The notes beneath the pieces are model-generated. The model ran no database searches. It saw only the letters and a list, made by a program, of their open reading frames with translations, and was not told where the DNA came from. 27,332 bases of DNA, taken from contig BFEA01000513.1 of the NCBI GenBank assembly GCA_003427395.1, positions 112,540 through 139,871 on the forward strand, written 5' to 3'. Position 1 is the first letter of the stretch; each line of letters starts with the position of its first letter. Both the position numbers and the translations under genes were made by a program. Positions 9,113 to 18,273 of this stretch are shown in pieces. Source of the DNA: Chara braunii (lineage: Eukaryota > Streptophyta > Charophyceae > Charales > Characeae).

Positions 9113-9438
9113 GCCTTTGATCCGTATTAGTGGAGTTTATGACCAACACGGATGTGAGTGCGAGTGCGAGTGGGTTGTGTGTGGTGTGTGGGAGAGTGTT
9201 GGTTATAGCCTCTGCTACTACTCGATGAGGGGTGGGGGGCGATGAGAAAGGGAGGCACAGCTAATGGCAAAATGCTCGGTCTTTGTGTTAGCCGGACCCC
9301 CACCGGCGGCCCCAACCCCCGAGGGGCAATATGAATTACCTCATTTGCGAGGCCCTGTGCTTGCAGGGGTCCCCTCTCTATAGTCATAGGTAGGTAGGTA
9401 GTGTGAGGTGAATTTAAGAGAAGAATATAGCTTTAAAA
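9113..9438 (+). mobile_element. 326-bp SINE-like insertion in hAT-like copy B
   Basis: The body is flanked by an exact 12-bp direct repeat GAAAATTTATGT (9101-9112 and 9439-9450), and it splits copy B between positions that are contiguous in copy C. The insert ends GCTTTAAAA, a short A-rich tail, so plus-strand orientation is likely. Its 3' half (GGCAAAATGCTC, GTCTTTGTGTTA, GGGGTCCCCT, AGGTAGGTA, AAGAGAAGAAT) recurs at 22840-23040, showing a dispersed family. I see no clear tRNA-type A/B boxes, so the class (SINE or truncated LINE tail) is open. Confidence 0.7.
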
Positions 9439-9715
9439 GAAAATTTATGTATGTGTATGTTACATAATAGAGAATCTACAAATAAAGTTGAAAAAGTAAT
9501 AAGTTTTTTCATGCCCCGAAATAAATGAAAAACAAAAAGTGAAAAGAAAAGAAAAAAACAAATTAGTGAGTGGGTAAGCAAGTTTTGACACCACCATCTT
9601 TGCCGATTTTTTATTTCTATTTGGTTGAACAAAATAACTTTAAAATTCAGAGGGATATACCTTACATCACAAAGAACTCACAAAAAAAATAAAATAAAAA
9701 AAATTTAGGTGCCAA

Positions 9716-10498
9716 CAATGTTGCCGGCGTTCGGGACGGGCCGAACGCCCGAACCCGAACGCCTGAACCCAAACGCCCAAACCCGAACGCCCGAACGTCC
9801 GGGCCCCCCTGTAGACACGTTCGGGCGTTCGGGCCGAACTCGGACAAAAAAAAAAAAAAACGTCGTCAAAAAAATTTGAAAAACATATATGTTATGCAGA
9901 AAGATAAAATGAACAACATTTGTATCCGGGTGACATCCAAATTCGTTACCAAATTTGAAATAAAAATAAAATATGAAAAACAAAAAGAATTAATATAAAT
10001 AACTAATTTGAGGAGAATTAAAATCAGTGTGTGGGCGGGCACATTTTAAACACCTCCATCTTTGGAGATTTTTCATTTTGTTTTGGCTTAGTCAAATTCC
10101 CTGAAAATTCATATATGTATATCTCACATAATACACAACTCATTAAAAAAATATAAAAAAGTAATAAAATTGTTTAGGCCTCAAAACAAAGTGAAAACAA
10201 AAAGAGAAAAGAGAAAAAAAACAAAATAGTGAGTGGGTGAGCACGTTTTGACACCGCCATCTTTGGCGATTTTTCTTTTTTTTTTGGCTGAGCAAAATGA
10301 TCTCAAAATTTAGAGGCATGTACCTCACATCATAGAGAACTCACAAAAAAAAATCAAGAAAAAAAAATAATTTTTAGGCCCCGAAATATTTTTTGGCGGG
10401 GTCCGAACCTCTTCAGGTTCGGAGGGGTTCGGCCCCCGAACGCCCGAACGTACGGAGGTTGCCCCGGGGGCCTCCGTACGTATGGGCTGGTAACCATG
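9716..10498 (+). mobile_element. hAT-like non-autonomous element, copy C, nested inside copy B
   Basis: This is the best-defined copy, at 783 bp. It is flanked by an exact 8-bp target duplication GGTGCCAA (9708-9715 and 10499-10506), the length typical of hAT transposons. Its ends are inverted repeats: CAATGTTGCCGGC at the left and, read inward on the other strand, CATGGTTACCAGC at the right (9 of 13 matching). Copies A, B and D show the less damaged end CAGGGTT-CC. Next to the left end are about eight CCGAACGCC-type octamers. The core has two ~200-bp direct modules (from ~10030 and ~10229). No transposase frame exists, so it depends on an unseen partner. Confidence 0.85.
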
Positions 10499-10622
10499 GG
10501 TGCCAAAATATTTTTTTGCGGGGTCCAAACCCCATCAGGTTCGGCCCCCACACGGGGACCCGAACGCCCGAACGTTCGGGGGTCAACTTAGGGGCTTCTG
10601 TACGTTCGGCCTGGAAACCCTG

Positions 10623-10634
10623 TATATATATATA
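10623..10634. repeat. TA tract shared by the ends of copies B and D
   Basis: CCCTG, TATATATATATA and CAGGG follow each other: two elements of the same family sit head to tail with only 12 bp of TA between them. Confidence 0.95.
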
Positions 10635-11398
10635 CAGGGTTGCCGGCATTCGGAACAAGCCGAACGCCCGAACTCGAACGCCCGAACGTACGGGACCCCT
10701 TCAGAAGGCGTTCGGTCGTTCGGGCCGAACGTGGACAAAAAAAAAAAAACAAAAAAAAAACAAGTTTTCAAAAACTTCCGAAAACAAATATGGTATGGAG
10801 AAAAATTAACTAAACAATATTTACATGTGCACTGTATCCAAATTCTTTACCAAATAGGAATTAAAAATCAAATACAGAAAATAAACACTATGATTAAAAT
10901 AAAAAAAAATAAAAAGAGAATTAAAATGAGTGAGTGTGTCAGCACCTTTTCGACACCGCCATCTTTGCCGATTTTTTATTATTTGTTGGCATTGGCAAAT
11001 GCCCTGAAAATTTACAGATATGTAGTTCACATAACCAATAACTCCTTAAAAAATGTTCAAAAAATAATAAAATTTTTTAGGCCACGAAATAAAGTGAAAA
11101 CAAAAAGTTAAAAGTGAAAAAAAACAAAATAGTGAGTGGGCGAGCACGTTTTGACACCCCCATCTTTGACGATTTTTAGTGTTTTTTTGGCTTAGCAGAA
11201 TGACCGCAAAATTTATAGGCGTGTAGCTTACATCATAGAGAACTCACAGAAAACAATTCAGAAAAAAAAAACTTATTTTTAGGCCCTGAAATGTTTTTTG
11301 GCGGGGGCTGAACCGTGAGGTGTTCGGCCCCCGAATGGGACCCCGAACGCCTGAACGTTCGGGGGCTAGCCCGGGGGCCCCCGAACGTTCGGTCAGGT

Positions 11399-11401
<3 letters not shown>
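10635..11401 (+). mobile_element. hAT-like non-autonomous element, copy D (right end eroded)
   Basis: It starts CAGGGTTGCCGGC, with the same octamer block, AT-rich core, two modules (from ~10929 and ~11131) and GC-rich end as copies B and C. The right end reads GGTCAGGTAAC and then passes straight into (CT)n, so the final CCTG is missing. The CT tract borders the assembly gap, so the true right flank is unknown. Confidence 0.75.
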
Positions 11402-11440
<39 letters not shown>

Positions 11441-11523
11441 NNNNNNNNNNNNNNNNNNNNNNNNNNNNNNNNNNNNNNNNNNNNNNNNNNNNNNNNNNNN
11501 NNNNNNNNNNNNNNNNNNNNNNN
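11402..11523. other. (CT)n tract and assembly gap (83 N)
   Basis: About 20 CT units (to 11440) are followed by 83 unknown bases (11441-11523) and then nine G and (GA)n. CT before and GA after cannot be one simple tract in the same orientation, so the gap hides more than a uniform microsatellite, or joins two contigs. Confidence 0.95.
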
Positions 11524-11690
11524 GGGGGGGGGAGAGAGAGAGAGAGAGGTTACAATGGAACGGCATTAATGAGAGAGTAATCGCAGGGATGTTTCAAAGA
11601 TTTGTATTTGTGTGTGTGTGTGTGTCTGCGTGAGAGAGAGAGGAATGGCACAGAAGACAATTAAGATGGATCATGCCTATGTGCGCGTGT

Positions 11691-11747
<57 letters not shown>

Positions 11748-11782
11748 TGGAAGGTAATCGAAAGAACAATGTGAATCATGCC

Positions 11783-11849
<67 letters not shown>

Positions 11850-11888
11850 TGGAAGAGAAGACAGTAATTACGTCAGTGGGAAGCTAAT

Positions 11889-11928
<40 letters not shown>

Positions 11929-12016
11929 TGGAAGAGAAGACAGTAATTACGTCAATGAGAAGCTAATCAAAGAGTATTGTGGATCATGCCTCTGTGTGTG
12001 TGTGTGTGTGCGTGTA

Positions 12017-12067
<51 letters not shown>
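11524..12067. repeat. Compound minisatellite with expanded (GT)n and (GA)n
   Basis: About five units share the order GT tract, GA tract, GGAATGG, GAGAAGACA, TAATTACGTCA, GAAGCTAATC, GATCATGCCT. Two units (from ~11847 and ~11927) are nearly identical; earlier ones are shortened. The dinucleotide tracts have lengthened independently inside a longer repeated unit. Confidence 0.85.
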
Positions 12068-12069
<2 letters not shown>

Positions 12070-13996
12070 CCGACGCAGAGTCGCGCAAAAGTTGATATCG
12101 ACAGAACATTACCTTTCATGTAAGAATTAAAAGCCCTGAGCGTGAGGGGGGAAATGAACTGTTTGATAGGATGAACCGCGTGAGCACGTGATAGTCTGAT
12201 GGTTTCAGCGGGTGTCGGATTATCGGATGTGGAGCCGTGTTTGACGCCCTGCCTGTCGTTGCTCGGCGATAGGAAGCCGAGACTAAAGAAGAGGATTTGC
12301 TTGAAGCATTGATTGGCAAGAGAGTATTCCAGTTGACGGAGTGCCTGGCCACCTCTTCACAGAGGCTGCAAGTCTTATGCATCATTCTTACGCACACACT
12401 AGCCTCACATTTAAAATTGACCAGGAAGGGCTGCTCACATAAATCATGAGCACCTGCCGATCTTGCTTTTTGCAAGTCATAGAGGCATGGCGGATGCACT
12501 CAGTTGGAGGCATATGTATGGGAGGGGGGTTCCAGGACATCTAGAGTGGGCCGCAATGTGCTGTGAAGTCTGCTCAGTGCGACGCATGTGTTGTGGTAGA
12601 TGTTGAGTTATCCTCAGTTATTAGGTATAGTTCTCGTTGCTGTACGTCTTAACTCAAACAAAACGCTGGCTTACTTCGACGGGAAGGTTTGGCACCTCAA
12701 ATCGGGGTCGGGTTTCCTTACAGGAAATGGGTTAGCAAGGAATCTCTGCTGAGTTGGACGTAAGTGTTCTCGTAGGTGCTGAGTAGGCCTCCTTAGGCAG
12801 GACCTGTTGCTATATACATGTATAATTCGAATACGAAGTGGTCGTTCTTGTCGGGTCTCCCGCATGAAGCTGGTGTATGAAGTGAAACATCAATAGTCTC
12901 TGTATAGGACTGGAAAGGTCCGGTCAATGCACTGATCACCGAACCCCTCTACCGTACCTTAATCCAAACCTGTTTGCTGCTGGTACTCGTGGTAGGCCAG
13001 CTTTGTCTTCTCGGTACTTAAGCTGGCTCGTCGTCTAATTCCCCCTTTCCCTCGCTGTTTTGGTGATTTTGCGCGGAGCAAATGCTTTCTTTTGCTTTCT
13101 TTTCTTCCCCCATCGTACTCTAGATAGATGTTCATTCACTTGCACACGTCGTAGAGGTTCATTCACTTGCACACTTCCTTTTGTGCACATAAATGACAAT
13201 CGATTGCGCGACGTCATCGCAGTCTCCTTTTGCATTTTGTTTTCCGTCGTCGTATGCAATTTCGATTGACGGACTCCGTTTGAGGTGACTTTTAGATCGC
13301 TGGTGCCACTCGCATTCATTGCCACGTGTGCTCCTATCGTCACAAACAAGGGCGTGAGTTGATTGATATGGAAAGAGATCTCCGTAGTTGTGTGTACTCT
13401 TTTCTCTCTCTCTTCACCCCGATCTTTCCTTATTAGGCAAGCCGGAAATCGAGGTCAGCGCCGCATTTTTCAGTAACGTGTCCAGTATGTTGCTTCTACC
13501 CATAGAATCTTAAGAATCGTTTCCTTTTCCTCTTTAGGTTGCAGAGCTTCCGCTCAAGGGAGGAGGCTTTCGATGATAGGCATTGCTGAGCCTTGGCTTG
13601 GGCAGCCAGTTTGTTCAACGCGACTCGGGCAGCCTTTCGCTTGTGAATACGTTCTTGCCGTCCGTTGGTCACCCTGTGAGAGGGGCTGAGCGGCCCTGTT
13701 ACTAAACCCAGCCTGCCTTCTGACGTAAAAGATAGGACAATTCAAGGTACCATCTTTTGATGGTTTTGGCAGCCTGACCTGGTGTTGCATCCCTTTTTGT
13801 CTGACCCACAGCTACGGGGTGTAGCTTGATTTGGGGAGGAGTTGAGATCGGACGGTCTGTTTGTGGCGATAAACCGAGTTGAGCACGTGGCACCCTCTGA
13901 GCGGATACGACGCCTCAACTCTCAACATACAGAGTTGAGCGCCGAACCCCAGCTTCGTACTCCTCGTGAAGTTCAGGGTCTAAGCATCTTCCTAGG
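12068..13996. other. Intergenic, no gene recognised
   Basis: A 127-codon minus-strand frame (12116-12499) has no recognisable domain and no supporting context. Other structures: a 27-bp-period duplication of TTCATTCACTTGCACAC (13131-13147 and 13158-13174) and a 9-bp perfect hairpin CTCAACTCT/AGAGTTGAG with an 8-nt loop (13914-13939). Confidence 0.55.
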
Positions 13997-14107
13997 CTTC
14001 TTCCCCCGAATACAACGTACGGTCGTTGCATAGCTGTATTATTTGGGGTATATCTTTCAGTCTAAATACCAGCTACAATGACCGTACGTTGTATTTGGGG
14101 GAGCAAG
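13997..14107. mobile_element. Palindromic MITE, pogo-like, copy 1
   Basis: The 111-bp element has ~40-bp inverted ends: left CTTCTTCCCCCGAATACAAC, right read inward CTTGCTCCCCCAAATACAAC, both continuing GTACGGTC. The centre contains GGGGTATATCTTTCAGTCTA. TA dinucleotides lie just outside both ends. Sequence and length match the copies at 26062 and 17674. It is non-coding and could fold into a long hairpin RNA. Confidence 0.8.
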
Positions 14108-15012
14108 GTACGCCTCTCAAGTTCAGGTTCAAAACAGGTTCATACGCCTCAAGTTGAGGGTGAAAACCAGCCCAAGCCAGGTTCACATGCGTTCAGGATG
14201 TGTGGGGCTGGGCCTGCTGCTGTCTTTCTGTATGCGCAGAGCTGCCAAGTAGCGCTGAGGGGTTGACGGGTTGCTCCAAATTTGCAGCGTCAGGCTTTTG
14301 GATCACTTGTTGCCGCCGCAGAGGGGTGCTTGTGGTCCCCACCTGTTCTCTGCCTCTTCTCAGATGCCTTCCAGGGCGTGCCTGGAGCTGGAGTCTTGTT
14401 GTTCAAGTGCGCTACGCTCTTGGCCAGTCCCAGGCTGATGGAAGCTTTTAACGATGGCCCACAGCTGTTGTGTTGCCCTGCGCATGGAGAGGGGTTCTGC
14501 GCATAGCAAGACGTGTGTGAAGAGGGGCAGTTTTTTGTTTGCAACTGCGCAGAAGCATTTTGTCGTATGCAAGAGGATATTATTTTTTCCCTCTTTCTGA
14601 CACCCGAAGGGGGCGGTGTTATGAGGGTCCTCACATTTGGGAAAAAGGTTTCTGCAATTACCTGACGGTCTGCGTTTTCGTTAGAGGTCTTCATAAGTGG
14701 GAGGCATGCACTAGGCCAGTCAGTTTCGGCGATCTTCATAAGTGGGAGGCATGCCAGTCAGTTTCAGGGATAGGATGGTCGTAAGGAGGGAGCATGGCTA
14801 AGAAGGGGACAGCTTCAGACGTTGACACCTGGTTTAGCCGTTCTATATTTAGACTCCGGTTCAATGATATTTGTAGTTGTCGATTAGCAGAAATCGACTG
14901 CGGAAGCAGGCAGGCAAATTAGTGCGACTGGTAGGAAAAAAAAGTGCAAGAATGAAACTGTACTGGCCTGGTGTAGTGCGCTTATTTTACTGATTTCCCG
15001 TGATTCGAGTGC
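14108..15012. other. Intergenic, no gene recognised
   Basis: Overlapping open frames at 14200-14740 on both strands lack domain signatures. It contains a 45-bp-period duplication (14688-14768) of TCTTCATAAGTGGGAGGC, whose second copy lacks about nine bases. Confidence 0.55.
14688..14768. repeat. 45-bp tandem duplication
   Basis: TCTTCATAAGTGGGAGGCAT starts at 14688 and 14733; both copies continue to CAGTCAGTTTC. The second copy has a small deletion. Confidence 0.85.
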
Positions 15013-15271
15013 GGGCAAAGACTTACGGAACGATCTACTTGCTACTGGTTCCCCATCCAAAAGGGAAGAGGTAGGAAATTGGAGACATCCTTTTGTGAAA
15101 AGAACTCGTGTGTGGCCTACCCGACTAAGGCTGTCAATGTATTTGGGCAAAGACTTACGGAACCATCTGGTACTGGTTCCCCATCCAAAAGGTAAGAGGT
15201 AGGAAATTCAAGACCACCTTTTGTGAAAAGAACTTGTGTGCGCCCTACACGACTAAGGCTGTCAATGTATT
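15013..15271. repeat. 132-bp tandem duplication
   Basis: GGGCAAAGACTTACGGAAC starts at 15013 and 15145. Both copies run through CTGGTTCCCCATCCAAAAGG, AGAGGTAGGAAATT and GACTAAGGCTGTCAATGTAT with a few substitutions and a 6-bp indel. Confidence 0.95.
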
Positions 15272-15334
15272 TTATCAATGTCGGCCAGGCCCCGACTGTT
15301 TTGGATCGGCGACGAGTTTCTTTTCAGCAAGGTT

Positions 15335-15424
15335 AGGGCCGTGTACTGGTAGAGTGTAATGTCAAATCAGCGCCCGAATAGGGCCGTGTACTGGTAGAGT
15401 GTAATGTCAAATCAGCGCCCGAAT
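15335..15424. repeat. 45-bp tandem duplication, perfect
   Basis: Two identical units (15335-15379 and 15380-15424) begin AGGGCCGTGTACTGGTAGAG. The GTGTACTGGT word is shared with the palindrome at 23777-23817. Confidence 0.95.
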
Positions 15425-15499
15425 AACGCTCGGATGCCCGGCTGTACAATTGCCAGACAAACCTGTTCCGAATCTTGATGGAGGAGTCCCCCCTCTCTC

Positions 15500-15520
15500 T
15501 TTTTTTTTTTTTTTTTTTTT
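15500..15520. repeat. Poly-T tract
   Basis: A run of about 21 T follows CCCCCCTCTCTC. It could be the reverse of a poly(A) tail, but no retrocopy is recognised beside it. Confidence 0.9.
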
Positions 15521-15694
15521 CTGTCCAAATTTCGTGGTAATCTTAATTGGTGCTGGGAGGTGTGGAGTTGGCCAATCCGAGAAGCTGCTGATGCTGAGGG
15601 GCTTCTTGCAAATTGAAGCAGCTAATTTTTTTTGCGCTGCGTGACAGAAGGGGCAGGGAACCGTGGGGATTTCCATTTACAGAGCAGTGAAGAC

Positions 15695-15790
15695 ATTGTT
15701 GGGAGCGAGACTGAGAAAGCCGCAAGATTGTTGGGGGCGAGACTGAGAAAGCTGCACGATTGTTGGGAGCGAGACTGAGAAAGCTGCAGG
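15695..15790. repeat. 32-bp tandem repeat, three copies
   Basis: Units ATTGTTGGGAGCGAGACTGA start at 15695, 15727 and 15759, with one or two differences each. Confidence 0.95.
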
Positions 15791-16560
15791 CGGTGTTCTG
15801 GAACCGACACTTTACCTGATCCTTTTGCTGTATCTCCATGTGTTTAGGCTGTTAACGGTGAATGAATCTGTGCCGTGCAGGTCCATATGCATTTGCCTCA
15901 GAGCCTCCCCAGAGGGGGCCTAATACCCCCTGGGGTACTTGTGCTTTAAGCGTTTCCGGGACCTGTAGGTAGCTCCTCCTTTCGGCATTTCGACGACTTT
16001 CTTTTCTGACTTCGGAATAGGGCAACTACTTGTGCGGCGGGTGCCACATTCATCGACTGGATTGTGGATGTGGTGGCCGCGCAAGGTTTAGGAAACATCA
16101 TCTGGTGGTCGAGGAGTTGTTGTTGGGCGTTTGTGCTGCGAACTCGGAAAGGGCAGAGGCCCCAAAGAGCTCTATGCCTATCTATGCCCGGGCTTGAAAA
16201 TCCAATCCATGAGGGCACAGGTTGTTTTTCACGATTCACGATCTCATTGCTCATTGTAGGCGGCAGTTTTTGTGGCGAAGACCTAGATGTGGTCTGTGGC
16301 CGTGGGGCCAACCCTATTGACAGGTGCTGAGTTCTTGACCTGAATACCAGCCTGCTGTGGATTAGACTTGATACTACTGTCTTTTCCCAAAATGCCAACG
16401 TTTTATATGGCTGTATACTGAAAGTTGGACCGCATGCAGATGCATAATAACCACACTTTCCATTCGAGAGAAGTAGAGAAGTTGACGGCAGGGGATGCGG
16501 TCCGTTCTGCGAAATCCAAACATAAGTAAATCCTGTCTGTGGTATATCTGTTTTGTGAGC
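15791..16560. other. Intergenic, no gene recognised
   Basis: It contains a GC-rich hairpin at 15907-15935 (CCCCA-GGGGG against CCCCCTGGGG). The 150-codon minus-strand frame (15946-16398) shows no family signature. Confidence 0.55.
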
Positions 16561-16605
16561 CGGATTTAAACCGTCTCTACAACTGAGCCACTTGCAGAGC
16601 GCTCA
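16561..16605 (-). pseudogene. tRNA-like relic lacking the anticodon arm
   Basis: The minus strand reads GTGGCTCAGTTGTAGAG, close to the tRNA D-arm/A-box consensus (GGCTCAGTTGGTAGAGC), followed after only two bases by GGTTTAAATCC, close to the B-box GGTTCAAATCC. In a real tRNA some 25-30 nt including the anticodon arm lie between them. It is therefore a deleted tRNA or a decayed tRNA-derived SINE head; chance similarity is possible. Confidence 0.35.
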
Positions 16606-16612
16606 GTGCTAC

Positions 16613-16672
16613 CTTCTCCCGTTGAATACAACGTATGTATTTGGGGTATCTTTCAGTCTAAATACAGTTGAG
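16613..16672. mobile_element. Fragment of the pogo-like MITE family
   Basis: TTCTCCCGTTGAATACAACG and then ATTTGGGGTATCTTTCAGTC followed by TAAATAC match the left end and centre of copy 1 (13997-14107). The right half and part of the left arm are missing. Confidence 0.65.
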
Positions 16673-16731
16673 AAAAGAGAAAAAGAAAATGTTGGAAACT
16701 TAGAAGGAAAGAAGAACGAAGAAAAAATGGT

Positions 16732-16789
16732 GTCCTTGGGGACATCGTAAAAATTGGAACGATACAGAAAAAGAAGATTAGCATGGCCC
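16732..16789 (+). pseudogene. U6 snRNA 5'-half pseudogene
   Basis: The order GTCC, GGGGACATC, AAAATTGGAACGATACAGA, GAAGATTAGCATGGCCC is that of plant U6 snRNA positions 1-~58. Three defects show it is dead. The cap-proximal stem loop has lost bases. The ACAGAGA box, which pairs with the 5' splice site, is split by extra A residues (ACAGA, AAAA, GA). After GGCCC the 3' half with the internal stem-loop is absent. No plant-type upstream sequence element or TATA at -30 is visible. It is probably a truncated retro-copy. Confidence 0.85.
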
Positions 16790-17310
16790 TTTCTCCCGTC
16801 GCTCTTCTTTTGTTTTTCGTTTTCAGTGTGAATTGGGGCTGAGTCGTGAACCTCGCCCCTGCCGAAGCCTACCTACCGTGTTCCCCCGTACACAATTCAC
16901 TCTCATTTCGGCTGTGCCTGACCGGAAAAGTAGCTTGTATGCAGTCGTTATCGGGGTGCTTTATGTTTGGGGGAAGACGGCAGGCCAGATACTGATTCCG
17001 AGGGGGGGAATTCTATTACCGACTATTGCAATCCCTCTATCACGGTGGGGATGGTGTCATTGATTAATGTTACATGGATGGTGGTGCATCTGAAAACTGG
17101 GACAGGTTTGGAAGGTCCTTATATGAACTGGACATATTGGGCCAAGAAGGCTTTTGGAAGAACTGTGATGCGCAGGCGTGGAGTGTGTGTGTTTACCTCG
17201 ATGGTGATCTGTGTTTGGTACCCTTGTCTGTATTCCTGGGAGCTTGTTGTTTGAATTGACGGGCTGTTTTTCTTTTTTTTTTCTTCTGTTTGTTCGTCGA
17301 GACTAGGCTG
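16790..17310. other. Intergenic, no gene recognised
   Basis: Short open frames (16833-17063, 16967-17254) have no recognisable domain. A T-rich stretch at 17269-17290 leads into the repeat array at 17311. Confidence 0.55.
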
Positions 17311-17457
17311 GTGGCGGTCGTTTGTACAAAGTGCACGCTCCCTGCTTGAAGTCTGTGTTGGTGGCGGTCGTTTGTACAAAGTGCACACTCCCTGCTTGTA
17401 GTCTCTGTTGGTGGCGGTTGTTTGTACAGAGTGCACACTCCCTGCTTGTAGTCTCTG

Positions 17458-17489
<32 letters not shown>

Positions 17490-17640
17490 TTCTGTTTTGG
17501 TTTGTCACACTCCCTGCTTGTAGTCTCTGTTGCTTGCTTGCTTGCTTGGTTGTTTCTGTTTTGGTTTGTCACGACCAGTATCGAGTGTTGGCTTGCTTGC
17601 TTGCGTGCTTGTTCCTCTTTTGGTTTGCCGCGACGAGTGT
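17311..17640. repeat. 50-bp tandem repeat (x3) passing into a (CTTG)n-containing repeat (x3)
   Basis: GTGGCGGTCGTTTGTACAAA units start at 17311, 17361 and 17411. Then three units, each (CTTG)n followed by a TGTTTCTGTTTTGGTTTG-like word, start at 17461, 17533 and 17591. Both share the tail CTCCCTGCTTGTAGTCTCTG, so the second array grew from the end of the first by CTTG expansion. Confidence 0.9.
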
Positions 17641-17673
17641 CGAGTATGCTATTTCAGTGGTCAACAGATCGTT

Positions 17674-17786
17674 CTACCGTCTTCCACCCGAATAGAACGC
17701 CCGGTCGTTATTGCTGCATCTGCACTGAAAGTTGGGACGAATGCCAGCCATAATGACCGGGCGTTCTATTCGGGTGAAGACGGTAG
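17674..17786. mobile_element. Palindromic MITE, pogo-like, copy 3
   Basis: The 113-bp element has long near-perfect inverted ends: left CTACCGTCTTCCACCCGAAT, right read inward CTACCGTCTTCACCCGAATA, both continuing GAACGCCCGGTC. The terminal TA can be read as the target duplication, followed by CCGTCTTC. It is a subfamily distinct from copies 1 and 2 (AGAACGCCC instead of ACAACGTAC). Confidence 0.85.
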
Positions 17787-17957
17787 CAAAAGCTTCTGAG
17801 AACAGTGCCGGCCCAGGAACAGGATAAAGGCCTGTCTCCTGCTGAGCAGGGGAAAGATGCTTGCGGTAGGATGATCTTGGCTGAAGGCCGTCGGTAATAA
17901 TTGGCAGGGTCGTTGCGATCTATGGGCGATTTTGAGGGCGATGGCGATAGAGTTGAC

Positions 17958-18085
17958 TTATCAAAATATGATTTGGTGCGTGGGGAATTTGAAAAAGTCA
18001 GATTGGCTGACGTCTTTGTGTTTATCAAAATATGATTTGGTGCGTGGGGAATTTGAAAAAGTCAGATTGACTGACATTTTTGTGT
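17958..18085. repeat. 64-bp tandem duplication
   Basis: TTATCAAAATATGATTTGGT starts at 17958 and 18022; the copies differ at only a few positions near the end (GGCTGACGTC against GACTGACATT). Confidence 0.95.
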
Positions 18086-18273
18086 TTCCTCCAAAGAAGC
18101 AGACGTCTGGCCTTTCTGACGGACTGTACGCGAAGAATGCTGAATCTTTCTTCTTCTTTCCTTTTGTGGCTTTCTCGGAAGCGGTCTCTCGTGCCGTATA
18201 CGAAGCCTCCTCGATGGATGCTATTGGTAGTCCCGCCTTAAAAAAACAAAAAAAATCCTGCATTTAAAACACA

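Larger units (their letters stand above)
8740..10622 (+). mobile_element. hAT-like non-autonomous element, copy B (host of two later insertions)
   Basis: It starts CAGGGTTGCCGGCG beside (TA)n and ends GGAAACCCTG beside another TA tract. Removing the SINE-like insertion (9113-9438 plus one target copy) and element C with one target copy leaves ~754 bp, matching the family length. Structure: subterminal CCGAACGCCCGAAC octamers, AT-rich core with two direct modules, then the GGCGGGG/CCGAAC block (10509-10622). It has no coding capacity. The flanks TATAAAAA and TATATATA may be a diverged 8-bp target duplication. Confidence 0.8.

Noticed and set aside
12116-12499. 127-codon minus-strand open frame with several cysteines
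   Set aside because: Cysteine spacing fits no zinc-finger pattern I recognise, and there is no promoter or homology evidence.
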